64,000 nt of DNA from Streptomyces hyaluromycini (GTDB lineage: Bacteria; Actinomycetota; Actinomycetes; Streptomycetales; Streptomycetaceae), in contig NZ_BCFL01000031.1 of assembly GCF_002217755.1 (NCBI RefSeq), positions 124,001-188,000 on the forward strand, written 5' to 3'. Each line of letters begins with the position of its first letter. The stretch's first letter is position 1. Position numbers and translations under genes: made by a program. The notes beneath the pieces are model-generated. The model saw only the letters and a list, made by a program, of their open reading frames with translations, was not told the origin of the DNA and made no database searches. Of the stretch, positions 45,177 to 54,981 are shown piece by piece.

Positions 45177-45355
45177 CTAGGGCCTGTCTGACAATTCCCG
45201 TCTGCCTCGCGACGCCATGCACGCACTCTCGCCGCACCGGGCGCAGACCCAAGTACGTCCAGTACGAGGGCCTACGCCCGGCACGCCGAGAGCACGCACC
45301 TGACGCCGCGAGGCCGCCCTCCGGGCGACGACGGGAATTGTCAGACAGGCCCTAG
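45177..45355. mobile_element. MITE-like element, 179 bp, near-complete palindrome
   Basis: 26-bp perfect terminal inverted repeats (45177-45202 and 45330-45355), whose outer 4 bases are CTAG on both sides, consistent with IS5-family CTAG target duplication. The interior arms are also complementary, so the whole element could fold into one long hairpin. It carries no gene. It lies between the oxidoreductase terminus and the AfsR-like gene. Confidence 0.85.
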
Positions 45356-45424
45356 CCTGACCGCCCGCGGCGCCAGCCCGGTGGCACATCCTGGTGCACA
45401 GGCCGAAAGATGAAAGAGGACGTC

Positions 45425-48400
45425 ATGCGCTTTCGGCTCCTCGGTCCCCTTGAACTGCTTTCCGACCGTGGCGCCGTCGTGCTTCCCGGAGTCCTCTCCC
45501 GCGCGATCGTCGCGCGGCTGCTCCTGGCCCAGGGAGCGGTCGTGCAGCGGGACACGCTCATCGACGATCTGTGGGCGGAGCGTGAGGCGAAGGATCCGGT
45601 CAACGCCCTGCAGGTCCAGGTGACCAAACTCCGCTCGGCCTTCGCGGCGCAGGGCGAGGGCGAGCGTCTGCTGTCGCGTCACGGGGGATACCAGGTCGAC
45701 CTCAGGCCGGAGGACGAGCTCGACACGCTCCGTTTCGAGACCGCGGTCCGACGGGGGCACGACTGCCTGAAGGCGGGTGCCCACCGGGAGGCGGAAACAG
45801 CCCTGCGGGAGGGGCTGTCGTTGTGGCGTGGGCGGGCTCTGGACGATCTGGAGGGCCGGGCGTTCGGGTCGGAGAGGTCGCGTCTTGAGGATCTCCGGCT
45901 GGGCGCACTGGAGGATGTCGCGGCGGCGGGACTGGAGTTGGGGCGTGCGGAACAGCTGGTGCCGGAGCTGAAGGCGCTGGTGGCCGTCTCGCCGTTACGC
46001 GAACGGTTGCGTGAGCGGCTGATGCTGGCGCTCTACCGTTCCGGGCGGCTGGCCGATGCGCTGGAGGTGTACGAGGAGGGGCGGCGGCTGCTCCGGGCGG
46101 AGCTGGGGGTCGTTCCGTCGCTGGAGCTGCGGTCGTTGCACGCGGCGCTCGTGCGGCACGATCCGTCGGTCCGGGCCCCGGGAGCGGCGGGCGCCGTCAC
46201 CGTGGATGCCGCGTCGCCGGCGAGAAAGGGCAATCTGGGCCGTCCGCTGGGCCCGTTCGTGGGCCGGCGGGGGGACCTGGAGGGGCTCTGCGCGGCGGTC
46301 GGCAGGGAGCGGCTGGTCACGGTGGTGGGGCCCGGGGGAGTGGGCAAGACGCGGCTGGTGCTGGAGGCCGGCGCGGTTCTGGAGTCCTCGTGCGACGGCG
46401 TGTGGTGGGTGGATCTGGCCTCGACCGAGGAAGCGGGCGTGCCGGCCGCGGTCGCCGGCGCCCTGGGTCTGTCGGACGCCTCGGTACGGCCGGATCAGCC
46501 GCCGCACGACTACGCGCACCGGCTGGCCTCGTTCTTCGCGGGACGGGACGCGGTTCTCGCCCTCGACAACTGCGAGCATGTGCTCGACGCGGTCGCTCCA
46601 CTGGCCGGGACGCTGCTGGGGAACTGCCCCTCGCTGAGGGTCGTGACGACGAGCCGGGCGCCGCTGGGGGCTCGGGGTGAGGTGCTCTACCAGCTCGCGC
46701 CGATGCCGCAGACGGAGGCCGCGGACCTGTTCGCCGCGCGTGCCGTGATGATCGACCCGTCGTTCCTCGCGGACGAGGCGGGGGTACGGGACATCCGTTC
46801 GCTGTGCCGTCGGCTGGACGGCCTGCCGCTGGCGGTCGAACTGGCCGCCGCCCACGTGCGGTTGCTGTCGGTGCGGGAGATCGAGGCCCGTCTGGACAAC
46901 CGTTTCGCGCTGCTCACGAAGGGGGAACGGACGGCACCGGCCCGTCACCGCACGTTGCGTGCGGTGCTGGACTGGAGTTACGCACTGCTCGACGTGACCG
47001 AGCAGCGGGTGCTGACGGAACTCGCCCTGTACGTCGGAGGGTGCTCCGTCGAGGTCGCCGAGACCGCGGTCGCACTGGACGACGAGTGCAGGCACGAGTT
47101 GCTGCCCGTGCTGGCCCAACTGGTCGACAAGTCCCTCCTCTTCTCCGTGCCCACGCCCCACGGCAACCGGCTGCGCATGCTGGAGACGGTCCGTGAGTAC
47201 GCCCTGGCCCGGCTCCTCGACGAGGGCAGGGCGGCCGAGGCGGAGGAACGCCTCATGGCATGGGCCATGGACTTCGTGCGCGAGGGCGGCGACGGGATCG
47301 CGTCCGGCGACCAGGGGGAGTGGGTCCGACGGCTCACCGCGGAGTCCGCCAACATCAGGGCCGCCTCGGATCTGATGCTGGACAGGTCGAGGACGGCCCA
47401 GGTCCTCTGGCTGGAAGCACGGCTGGGCTACTACTGGCACATCAGCGGCCGTGAAGAAGAGGGAATCGAGCGTCTGCAGCGCGGCCTCCAGGCCTTCGAC
47501 TCCGCACCGGGACCGCAGGCCGCGGCACCCACCGCGGAGGACGAGCGGGCGCTCTTCTACACCCTTGCCTGGCTGGTCTGGCTCAACCACGTGGTCGGCC
47601 GGCACGCGGAGGCCCGCACCCTCATCGACCGGTTCAGAACGGAATGGAGGCAGGCGAAGAACCCCGACCTCGCGGTCCTGGGGCCCTGCTTCGAGCCGAT
47701 GCACGCCATGCTGAACGGGCAGGACGACGTGGCAGAACTCTTCGCCCTGGCGGAGAAGGGTGTCGAGGGCACCGACTTCCACTGGGACCGGACGGTCCTC
47801 TACGTGAACTGGTCGTTCCACTGCCTTCAGCACGGGGACGTCGAAGGCGCCCGCAGCCGCGGCCTGGCCGCCGTCTCGGCGGCACGCGCCGCGTCCGACG
47901 ACTTCGCCAGGGCGTTCTCCCTCGTCCCCTGCGGCGACGCGGAGGAGAGCGGCGGCCACCGTGACCGGGCCCGCGAGCACTGGACCGAAGCGGCGCGCAT
48001 TCTGCGCCGCATCGGCGCGCGGGCGCTGTACGCGTACACCGCGCTCAGGATCGCCTGCCTGGACATCGCGGAAGGAGCGTTCGACGCGGCCGAAGCACGG
48101 CTGGCGGAGCTGGACCGGCTCGCGGACGAACTGAGCGCGGACGACCTGCGGGCCGCGACCGCCATCCTGCGCGCGGTGCTCGCGCTGCACGACCGTCGCC
48201 TCTCGGACGCGCAGAGGATCTTCAGCGGCGTCTGGAACAGCCCCATGGCGCCGCTGGACCGCAGAGCGGTCTCCGCCGTCGGCCTGGCCGTAGTGGCGAC
48301 GTTCGGCCTGTCTGCCCCCTCCGCGTCGGACGACGTCCGGATGTGGCTGGAGCGCGCACACCGGGCCCACGCCCGGGTTCTCGAACCGCTGGCCCACCGC

Positions 48401-48556
48401 GCGGTGGCCGCCCTGCTGGACAAGGTGGACGCCTGCCACCGGTCCGGTCCGAGCCACGAAACCGCGGCGGACCGGGTCCATGAATGGCTCTCCGGCAACC
48501 CCTTCGTCATGGTCTGCTTCAGCGGAGTACTGAACGGCCCCGGCCGGCACCGCTGA
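45425..48556 (+). CDS. AfsR/SARP-type regulator (OmpR-DBD, BTAD, NB-ARC, TPR), TTA codon
   Basis: About 1043 residues. Order: OmpR-like winged helix (1-95, FRLLGPLELLSDRGAVVLPG), BTAD (100-250), NB-ARC ATPase with Walker A VVGPGGVGKTRL near residue 300 and Walker B AVLALDNCEHVLD, then helical TPR repeats (650-1043). A TTA Leu codon at 45995-45997 means bldA-dependent translation. AGAGGA before ATG 45425. A paralogue lies on the other side of the ECF gene. Likely controls a secondary-metabolite or developmental gene set; a nearby biosynthetic cluster is a candidate target. Confidence 0.93.
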   Translation: MRFRLLGPLELLSDRGAVVLPGVLSRAIVARLLLAQGAVVQRDTLIDDLWAEREAKDPVNALQVQVTKLRSAFAAQGEGERLLSRHGGYQVDLRPEDELDTLRFETAVRRGHDCLKAGAHREAETALREGLSLWRGRALDDLEGRAFGSERSRLEDLRLGALEDVAAAGLELGRAEQLVPELKALVAVSPLRERLRERLMLALYRSGRLADALEVYEEGRRLLRAELGVVPSLELRSLHAALVRHDPSVRAPGAAGAVTVDAASPARKGNLGRPLGPFVGRRGDLEGLCAAVGRERLVTVVGPGGVGKTRLVLEAGAVLESSCDGVWWVDLASTEEAGVPAAVAGALGLSDASVRPDQPPHDYAHRLASFFAGRDAVLALDNCEHVLDAVAPLAGTLLGNCPSLRVVTTSRAPLGARGEVLYQLAPMPQTEAADLFAARAVMIDPSFLADEAGVRDIRSLCRRLDGLPLAVELAAAHVRLLSVREIEARLDNRFALLTKGERTAPARHRTLRAVLDWSYALLDVTEQRVLTELALYVGGCSVEVAETAVALDDECRHELLPVLAQLVDKSLLFSVPTPHGNRLRMLETVREYALARLLDEGRAAEAEERLMAWAMDFVREGGDGIASGDQGEWVRRLTAESANIRAASDLMLDRSRTAQVLWLEARLGYYWHISGREEEGIERLQRGLQAFDSAPGPQAAAPTAEDERALFYTLAWLVWLNHVVGRHAEARTLIDRFRTEWRQAKNPDLAVLGPCFEPMHAMLNGQDDVAELFALAEKGVEGTDFHWDRTVLYVNWSFHCLQHGDVEGARSRGLAAVSAARAASDDFARAFSLVPCGDAEESGGHRDRAREHWTEAARILRRIGARALYAYTALRIACLDIAEGAFDAAEARLAELDRLADELSADDLRAATAILRAVLALHDRRLSDAQRIFSGVWNSPMAPLDRRAVSAVGLAVVATFGLSAPSASDDVRMWLERAHRAHARVLEPLAHRAVAALLDKVDACHRSGPSHETAADRVHEWLSGNPFVMVCFSGVLNGPGRHR

Positions 48557-48788
48557 TCCGGGCTCACCGACCGGGGCGGACCCACCGTACGAGCCCCGCC
48601 CTCGGCGCAGCCGGCTGTGAACCCCTCATGGGTGCTCATTCCCCTTTCGCGCGGCTGTCCTCGCAGCTGGATGCCGGTTAAGCGGACGGCAAGCGGTTGG
48701 CAAGCAGTCCCCTCAAGGGTTGGCCCGTTCAGCTTTCAACGAGTTTGCGCGCCTTCCGTTCGCTGTCGGCGCGCGGGGAAACGCGGGC

Positions 48789-49364
48789 ATGAGACACAGC
48801 ACAGGCAACCGGGGCACGGACCAGAAGCGACCGACCGGCCGTGCCCGGGACAGGGCGGGCGACGAGGCGTTCGTGCGTGCCCTCTACGACAAGCACGGGA
48901 TGTTCATGGCGAGAGTGGCGACCGGGCTGCTGTGCGGTGACACCCATCAGGCCCAGGACATGGTGCAGGAGACCGTCCTGCGGGCCTGGCGGCACGCCGG
49001 TGTCCTCGACCCCGATGCGGAGGGAGTGCGGCCCTGGCTCGTCACCGTCCTGCGCAACCTCGTCATCGACGGCCACCGTGCCCGCCGGGCCCGCCCCCCG
49101 GAGACCGACGACACCACCCTCGCCGACCTGCCCGGCCCCGAACGCCTGGAACGCGCCCTCAGCAAGAAGATCGTCCGCGAAGCCCTGGCGGACCTGACCC
49201 TCCAGCACCGCGAGATCCTCGTCCACGCCCACTTCCTCGACCACTCGGTGGAACGGACCTCCCAGCTCCTCGGCATACCCCGCGGCACCGTCAAATCCCG
49301 CACCCACCTCGCCCTCAGAGCCCTGCGGACCGCACTGGCCGAGCGCGGCTACACCCACCTCTGA
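48789..49364 (+). CDS. ECF-type RNA polymerase sigma factor
   Basis: About 191 residues. Region 2 is DKHGMFMARVATGLLCGDTH with AQDMVQETVLRAW; region 4 holds IPRGTVKSRTHLALRALR. Start ATG at 48789 has a weak purine-rich upstream; longer starts are less likely. Convergent with the second AfsR-like gene. No adjacent anti-sigma; the HC2 protein 6 kb away is a possible partner. Confidence 0.9.
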   Translation: MRHSTGNRGTDQKRPTGRARDRAGDEAFVRALYDKHGMFMARVATGLLCGDTHQAQDMVQETVLRAWRHAGVLDPDAEGVRPWLVTVLRNLVIDGHRARRARPPETDDTTLADLPGPERLERALSKKIVREALADLTLQHREILVHAHFLDHSVERTSQLLGIPRGTVKSRTHLALRALRTALAERGYTHL

Positions 49365-49401
49365 GCGGGACCTCGTTCCGCCGCGGCCGCTGCCCCCGCA
49401 C

Positions 49402-52400
49402 TCACCAGAAGGCGGCCAGCACCGACGGCGAGCCCGACAGACGCTCGTGGAGGGGATGTCCCCGCGTCGGCACTGCCTGTCTCCCCTCCGTGACGTCGGC
49501 GAGGAGACAGCCGACCGCCTTCCGGGTGAGAGGCTCCATGAGCAGATCGGTCAGGCGCCCGACCTCGAGAAGGATTTCGTGCCGGTCCGCGCCCCCGGCA
49601 GGTTCCGGGTGCGACGGCGGCACACAGGCGACGAGCGCAAGGCCCGCCACCGCCTTGCGGTTACGAGGGGAGGTCGGTGACGACCAGACCTCCCGGAAGA
49701 CCGCCTCGGCCTCGTCGAAGCGCGACTGGCCGGCCAGGACCACCCCGCGCAGATTGGCGACGGCCGCCCCGAGGTCGTACGAGACGAGCTCGGAGGCGAC
49801 CTTCTCCACTTCGGAAAGTCTCCTGTCCGCCGAGTCGATGAGCCCTTCTCCCACATCGAGGAAGGCGAGCCGCAACGCTCGGTAGGCCCACCGCGACCGC
49901 GCGCCTATGGACCGGAAGACACCGCAGGCCTCGCTCCACGACTCCCGGGCCGCCTCCCTCCTGCCGACGCTCTCCTCGGCGTCGCCGCGGGCCGTGAGGC
50001 AGACCGACAGGGTGACGGGGTCGTCGATGGCCTTGGACACCTCGATGCCGGTCAGCGCGTGCTCCCGTGCCGCGTCCGCGTCTCCCGCGTGCAGGCAGTA
50101 GGTCGACCAGGCGTAGTGCAGGGCGACCCGGTCCCAGCCGAACTCCGTACCGGCGATCCCCGCGTCGGCCGCCGCGAACCGGGCCTCCCAGCCCTCCTCG
50201 GCGGCAAGCCGCGCGTGCAGGGCCTCCCAGACGGGACCCACGACCGCCAGATCCGGATTCCTCGCAGTCCGCCATGTGCCGCTGTAGCGCTCCTCGTACT
50301 CCAGTGCGCTGTCATGCCGTCCGGAGACATGGTTCAGCCAGGCCAGCCAGACGAAGACATAGCAGAGGGCCCACTCCTCCCCGGGTGTCGGACGCCGGTG
50401 ACCGGCGGCGGTCCGCATGGCCGTGTCGTAGGCGTCCAGGGTGCGGGTCAGCCTGTCGATTCCCTCTTCTTCGCGGCCGAGGATGTACCAGAAGTAGCCG
50501 AGAGACGATTCGAGACGAAGCGCGTCGGCGACCCGCGCCGTGCGCGTCATGAGTTCCGAGGCGACTCTGAGGTTCGCGGACTCCTCGGTGACACGGCGGG
50601 ACCAGTAGGCCTGCTCCCGCGACGGCATGCCCTTGTGGCCCTTTCTGACGAACCCCAGCGACCACGCGATGAAGCGGTCCTGGGCCGGCGCCAGTTGTCC
50701 TTTTTCCGCAAGCTTCGCCAGCGCGTACTCGCGTACCGTCTCCAGCATCTGGAAACGGGTCCCGCCGGCGGTGCGCACCGTGAAAATCAGTGACTTGTCG
50801 ACCAGTTGACCCAGGACGTGAAGAACGCCGGCGTTGTCCGCCGGGGCGGGGTCCGAAGGCGGCGGTCCGCCCTTCTCCGCGTCCTCGACGGAGCAGCCGG
50901 CCACGCGCAGGGCGAGTTCGCCCAGGACCAGTTGCTCGGATTCGCTGAGCAGGGCGTAACTCCAGTCGAGAACCGCGCGGAGGGTCCGGTGCCGTCGGGG
51001 GGCGGTGCGTGCTCCCTTGACCAGCAGGGCGAACCGGTCGTCCAGCCGTGCGGCGATTTCCGCGACGGACAGCAGTCTCACGTGCGCGGCGGCGAGTTCG
51101 ACGGCGAGCGGAAGTCCGTCCAGCCGGCGGCACAGTTCGACGACCCCGTGGTCCCTCGCCGTGTCCTGGTCGAACGACGGATCGATCATCGAGGCCCGGA
51201 GGGCGAAGAGCCGGGCGGCTTCCTCCGCGGTCATCGGGTCCACCGGGAAGAGCACTTCGCCGGAGGTGCTCAGCGGTTCTCTGCTGGTGGCCACGATCGT
51301 GACCGACGGACAGGTGTCGAGCAGCTTCTTCACGAGAAGCGCCGTCCCGTCCAGGACGTGTTCGCAGTTGTCGAACGCCAGGATCGCCGGGTGTTCCTTC
51401 AGATAGGAGACGATCCGCTCGAGAGGGCCGAGTGGATACTGGTCCGCCGTGACCGAGCTCTCGGACAGACCGAGTGCGGAGGCGAGGGCCGGCAGCACAC
51501 CGTCCTTTCCGGCGGCCACGAGGTCGATCCACCAGACGGCTGCGCCGGCGTCGCCCCGTCGCGACAGGGCCTCCAGCATGAGCCGGGTCTTGCCCACACC
51601 TCCCGGGCCGACGGCCGTGACGAGGCGCTGACGGCCGATCTCCGCCCGCAGACTCCGCAGCATGCCGACGCGTCCCACGAACGCGCCGGGGGGAACCATC
51701 AGGTTCCCTTCCGCCGTCGCGTGAGGCGGACGATCCCCGGAAGCCTCCGGGGTGCCCGATGCACCGCCGGGTCCCCGGAGGGCAGGGTCGTGCGAAAGGA
51801 TCGCCCTGTGCAGCGCTTCCAGCTCGGGAGACGGGGCGAGTCCGAGCTCGGAGTCCAGGAGGCGCCGTCCTTCGTGGAAGGCCGCGAGCGCCTCGGCGTG
51901 CCGTCCGCAGCGGTAGAGCGCCAGCATCAACTGAGCCCGCGGCTTTTCCCGGAGGGGCTGCGCGGTCACCAGATGCGCCAGTTCCACGACGAGTTCGCGG
52001 GCCTTTCCCAGTGCCATGCCGGCGGTGACGGCATCCTCGTTCGCCGTGAGCCGGAGCTCCTCCAGCCGGGCGCGCTCTGCGTCGAAGAAGAAGCCGGTCA
52101 GGTCCTTGAGGGCGGGAGCCCGCCACAGTGCCAGCGCGTCCCGCAGCAGCGCTTCCGCCTCTGTGTGATTCCCTTCGCGGAGATTCTCCCGGCCGCGGAG
52201 AATCCGGTCCTCGAATTCGGTGACATCGACACGGTCGTGTTCCGAAAGGACCAACCGGTAGCCGCCGTACTGCGTGACGATCCGCCCCTCTTCGCCTCGG
52301 GCGGCAAAGGAGGTACGCAGTTTTGTCATCTGCACCTGCAGGGCGTTGACGGGATTCCTCGCCGCCCGCTCACCCCACAGTTCGTCGACGAGGGTCTCGC

Positions 52401-52527
52401 TCTGCACCGGACGCCCCTCGGCCAGGATCAGCCTCGCGATGACGGAGCGCCCCAGGGAACCCGGGAAATCAATCAAGGACCCGTCGGAGGCGACCGCTTC
52501 GAGGTGTCCGAGCAATCGAAAATGCAT
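49402..52527 (-). CDS. AfsR/SARP-type regulator, second copy
   Basis: About 1041 residues with the same layout as the first copy: OmpR-type DNA-binding domain (HFRLLGHLEAVASDGSLIDF), BTAD, NB-ARC (VGPGGVGKTRLMLEA near 307) and TPR tail. The two proteins are alike throughout, for example HRTLRAVLDWSYALL is shared, so they arose by duplication. No TTA codon seen, unlike the first copy. ATG at 52527, with a short GTGCT/AGCAC hairpin over the weak ribosome site. Confidence 0.93.
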   Translation of the reverse strand: MHFRLLGHLEAVASDGSLIDFPGSLGRSVIARLILAEGRPVQSETLVDELWGERAARNPVNALQVQMTKLRTSFAARGEEGRIVTQYGGYRLVLSEHDRVDVTEFEDRILRGRENLREGNHTEAEALLRDALALWRAPALKDLTGFFFDAERARLEELRLTANEDAVTAGMALGKARELVVELAHLVTAQPLREKPRAQLMLALYRCGRHAEALAAFHEGRRLLDSELGLAPSPELEALHRAILSHDPALRGPGGASGTPEASGDRPPHATAEGNLMVPPGAFVGRVGMLRSLRAEIGRQRLVTAVGPGGVGKTRLMLEALSRRGDAGAAVWWIDLVAAGKDGVLPALASALGLSESSVTADQYPLGPLERIVSYLKEHPAILAFDNCEHVLDGTALLVKKLLDTCPSVTIVATSREPLSTSGEVLFPVDPMTAEEAARLFALRASMIDPSFDQDTARDHGVVELCRRLDGLPLAVELAAAHVRLLSVAEIAARLDDRFALLVKGARTAPRRHRTLRAVLDWSYALLSESEQLVLGELALRVAGCSVEDAEKGGPPPSDPAPADNAGVLHVLGQLVDKSLIFTVRTAGGTRFQMLETVREYALAKLAEKGQLAPAQDRFIAWSLGFVRKGHKGMPSREQAYWSRRVTEESANLRVASELMTRTARVADALRLESSLGYFWYILGREEEGIDRLTRTLDAYDTAMRTAAGHRRPTPGEEWALCYVFVWLAWLNHVSGRHDSALEYEERYSGTWRTARNPDLAVVGPVWEALHARLAAEEGWEARFAAADAGIAGTEFGWDRVALHYAWSTYCLHAGDADAAREHALTGIEVSKAIDDPVTLSVCLTARGDAEESVGRREAARESWSEACGVFRSIGARSRWAYRALRLAFLDVGEGLIDSADRRLSEVEKVASELVSYDLGAAVANLRGVVLAGQSRFDEAEAVFREVWSSPTSPRNRKAVAGLALVACVPPSHPEPAGGADRHEILLEVGRLTDLLMEPLTRKAVGCLLADVTEGRQAVPTRGHPLHERLSGSPSVLAAFW

Positions 52528-52857
52528 GTGCTTTTCTAGCACGGGTGAGCGGGCCGGCCCTGGTCCCGCCATGTGCCGTCGGACGCGGGGCCGCCGACCG
52601 ACCCGCCTCCCGAAGTGGGTGAACCGGGCCCTGATGCGGCTCGTACCCCGCAATGAGACGAGTCCGGCGAACGGCTCGTCCGGGGCGGTCCGCCCCTGTC
52701 TGCCCTGAGCCCCTGGGCCCGTCCGCCCGTCCGCCCGTCCGTCCGTCCGCCCGTCGGCGGCGCGCCGGCGCGGCCGGTGCCGCGCCGAGCACCCGCAGGA
52801 CGTGGGTCCCCCAGGCCATGGCCGGCTCCTTACCTGTTTCGTTTTCGGAGGATTGAC
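52528..52857. other. Divergent intergenic region with simple tandem repeat
   Basis: 330 bp. Contains a short tandem array of CCCGTCCG-type units (about 52718-52756) and a GGAGG ribosome site at 52847-52851 for the catalase-like gene. No clear promoter recognised. Confidence 0.5.
52718..52756. repeat. CCCGTCCG-type simple tandem repeat
   Basis: About five imperfect copies of a 4-8 bp unit, giving a C/G-asymmetric strand; may be length-variable. Confidence 0.6.
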
Positions 52858-53790
52858 ATGTCGAGCAGTTCCACTGATCACACCCTGGCCGTCGAGGTGG
52901 TCGACAGCATGGAGCGCATGAGCGGGAGGCACCCGGGACAGCGCCGGTCGAGTGCCCGGGGAGCCGCCTTCCGGGCCACCTTCGCACCCACCGGGGCCGC
53001 GGCGGCCCTGACCACGGCCGCACATCTGCAGACGCGGCCGGTTCCGGCCACCGTACGGTTCTCGAACTCCGAGGGAAATCCGCACACTCCCGACACCGCC
53101 CCGGTCACCCGTGGCATGGCCACCCGCTTCCATCTGCACGACGGCAGTGACACCGACCTCATCGCCCTCACCGTCCCCCGGTTCGTCGCCGCCACCCCCC
53201 GGGAGTTCCTCGAACTGACCGAGGCCCTGCGCCCCGACCCCGTCACCCACCAGCCCGATCTGGCCCGGGTGCACGCGTTTGTCGGAGCCCACCCCCATCT
53301 GGCCGAGGCCGTCGCGCAGCAGCCGCCCGTCCCCGTCAGCTACGCCTCCGCCGCCTACTGGGCCATCCATGCCTTCGTATGGGTCGACGCGGCCGGTACC
53401 AGGCAGGCCGTGCGGTACCGCTGGGAACCGGAGGCCGGACGCCTCGGCCTGACCGCGGACGAGGCGGCCACCCGTACCGCCCACTACCTGACCGACGAAC
53501 TCCACCAGCGCCTGGAGCGGGGGCCGGTGGCGTTCGTGCTGCGGGTCCAGCTCGCCGATCCCGACGACCCGACCCACGACCCCAGCACCGTCTGGCCCGA
53601 CCACCGCAGGGAGATCATCGCCGGGCGCCTGGAGATCACCGCACCCGCGGACGACCAGGACCACTGGGACGCGCAGGCCTTCAACCCCACCCGGGTCACC
53701 ACCGGCATCCAGCTCTCCGACGACCCCGTCCTCGCCTTCCGCGCACACGCCTACGTCGAGTCCCACCTCCGGCGCAGTCACCACCGGTAG
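52858..53790 (+). CDS. Catalase-related (SrpA-like) heme peroxidase
   Basis: A 310-residue protein of the small catalase-fold peroxidases. Family blocks: RFSNSEGNPHTPD (heme-pocket region), MATRFHLHDGSDTD and RYRWEPEAG; GIQLSDDPVLAFRAHAYVES near the C-terminus includes the proximal Tyr. It is shorter than true catalases, and no signal peptide is seen. Peroxidase rather than catalase activity is typical. Strong GGAGG before ATG. Confidence 0.9.
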   Translation: MSSSSTDHTLAVEVVDSMERMSGRHPGQRRSSARGAAFRATFAPTGAAAALTTAAHLQTRPVPATVRFSNSEGNPHTPDTAPVTRGMATRFHLHDGSDTDLIALTVPRFVAATPREFLELTEALRPDPVTHQPDLARVHAFVGAHPHLAEAVAQQPPVPVSYASAAYWAIHAFVWVDAAGTRQAVRYRWEPEAGRLGLTADEAATRTAHYLTDELHQRLERGPVAFVLRVQLADPDDPTHDPSTVWPDHRREIIAGRLEITAPADDQDHWDAQAFNPTRVTTGIQLSDDPVLAFRAHAYVESHLRRSHHR

Positions 53791-54003
53791 AGGCCCACCC
53801 CGCGCCGCCCGAACCGCTCGCGCGGACCGACGCGCGGATCCCCTTCCGCGCCGCATCCGTGGCTGCACCACCTCGGCGCGCGGTCGAGTGAACCTCCCTG
53901 GTACCGGCATCGTTTGATTTCACGTCAGCACACCGCCCCACGGCTGACGACTGTTGTCGGAGCGACTCGACAAGCGCTCCCGGGGCCTGACGAATGGACG
54001 GAC

Positions 54004-54912
54004 TTGAACAACCAGACCAAGAGATCCCCCGGACGGCGAGGCCTGCTGCGAGGCGCCATGGTGGCGTGCTGCGCGATGGCCCTCTCCACAGCGGGCGCGA
54101 TATCGGCAAGCGCCGCGACACCCACCGCGCGCACCGTGGACTACGTGGCGCTCGGCGACTCGTACGCCTCCGGCCCCGGCATCCCGGCCCAGGTCGACAC
54201 CGCGTGCGCGCGCTCCGACCAGAACTATCCGTCCCTCCTCGCGGCGGCGACGCACGCGCGGCTGACCGACGTCAGTTGTGCGGGCGCCACGACGACCGCC
54301 CTGGCCGGACCCCAGGGTGCGCAGGCCCCTCAGCTGGACGCGCTGGACGCGGACACGGACGTGGTCACCCTGACCATCGGAGGCAACGACATCGGCTTCT
54401 CCAGTGACCTGGCCACCTGCGCCGGGCTCGCGGCCAAGGACCCGACGGGCAACCCGTGCCAGACCTTCTTCACGAGCCAGGGCACCGACCGGCTGGAGCA
54501 GCGCGTCGACGACACCGCCCCCAGGATCGCCGCGGCGCTGGACGCCGTACGGCAGCGGGCGCCCCGTGCCAAGGTCCTGGTGGTCGGCTATCCCGACCTG
54601 TTCCCGGACGACGGGGTCGGCTGCACCAGCTCCGTGATGCCGCTGGCCGCGGGTGACTTCGGCTATCTGCGGGACACCGAGAAGAAGCTCAACGCGATGC
54701 TCGCCGGCCAGGCGTCCGCGCACGGCGCGCGCTACGTCGACACCTACACCCCGACCGTAGGACACGACATGTGCCGGCCGGCCGGAGAGCGCTGGATCGA
54801 ACCCCTGGTCACGGTGGCACCGGCCGCGCCCGCCCACCCCAACGCCCAGGGTCAGCAGGCCATGGCGGCAGCGGTGGAGCATGTCCTCCGCTGCGGCGCG
54901 CACCGCCGCTGA
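54004..54912 (+). CDS. Secreted SGNH/GDSL esterase-lipase
   Basis: About 302 residues. N-terminal signal with a twin-Arg (GRRGLLRGAMVACCAMALSTAG), then YVALGDSYASGPGI (GDSL block I), VTLTIGGNDIGFS (block III) and the C-terminal APAHPNAQGQ with catalytic His. Resembles the Streptomyces secreted SGNH lipases. Start uncertain: TTG 54004 gives the most natural signal peptide; ATG 54058 would lose the basic region. A strong terminator follows. Confidence 0.88.
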   Translation: MNNQTKRSPGRRGLLRGAMVACCAMALSTAGAISASAATPTARTVDYVALGDSYASGPGIPAQVDTACARSDQNYPSLLAAATHARLTDVSCAGATTTALAGPQGAQAPQLDALDADTDVVTLTIGGNDIGFSSDLATCAGLAAKDPTGNPCQTFFTSQGTDRLEQRVDDTAPRIAAALDAVRQRAPRAKVLVVGYPDLFPDDGVGCTSSVMPLAAGDFGYLRDTEKKLNAMLAGQASAHGARYVDTYTPTVGHDMCRPAGERWIEPLVTVAPAAPAHPNAQGQQAMAAAVEHVLRCGAHRR

Positions 54913-54926
54913 CCCCGGTGGAAAGA

Positions 54927-54964
54927 CGGGCCGCCGGCTGTCCTGACGGAGAGCCGGCGGCCCG
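54927..54964 (+). terminator. Perfect hairpin terminator after the SGNH gene
   Basis: 13-bp stem (54927-54939 with 54952-54964). It overlaps a GTG that would be the longest start of the next ORF, which argues for the later start. Confidence 0.8.
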
Positions 54965-54981
54965 TGAGCAAAGGCAGACGG

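Noticed and set aside
45995..48550. An 851-codon minus-strand ORF opposite the AfsR-like gene
   Set aside because: Shadow frame of the AfsR gene; no domain.
52513..52527. GTGCT/AGCAC hairpin over the second AfsR start
   Set aside because: Stem of only 5 bp; mentioned in the gene entry but not claimed as a regulator.
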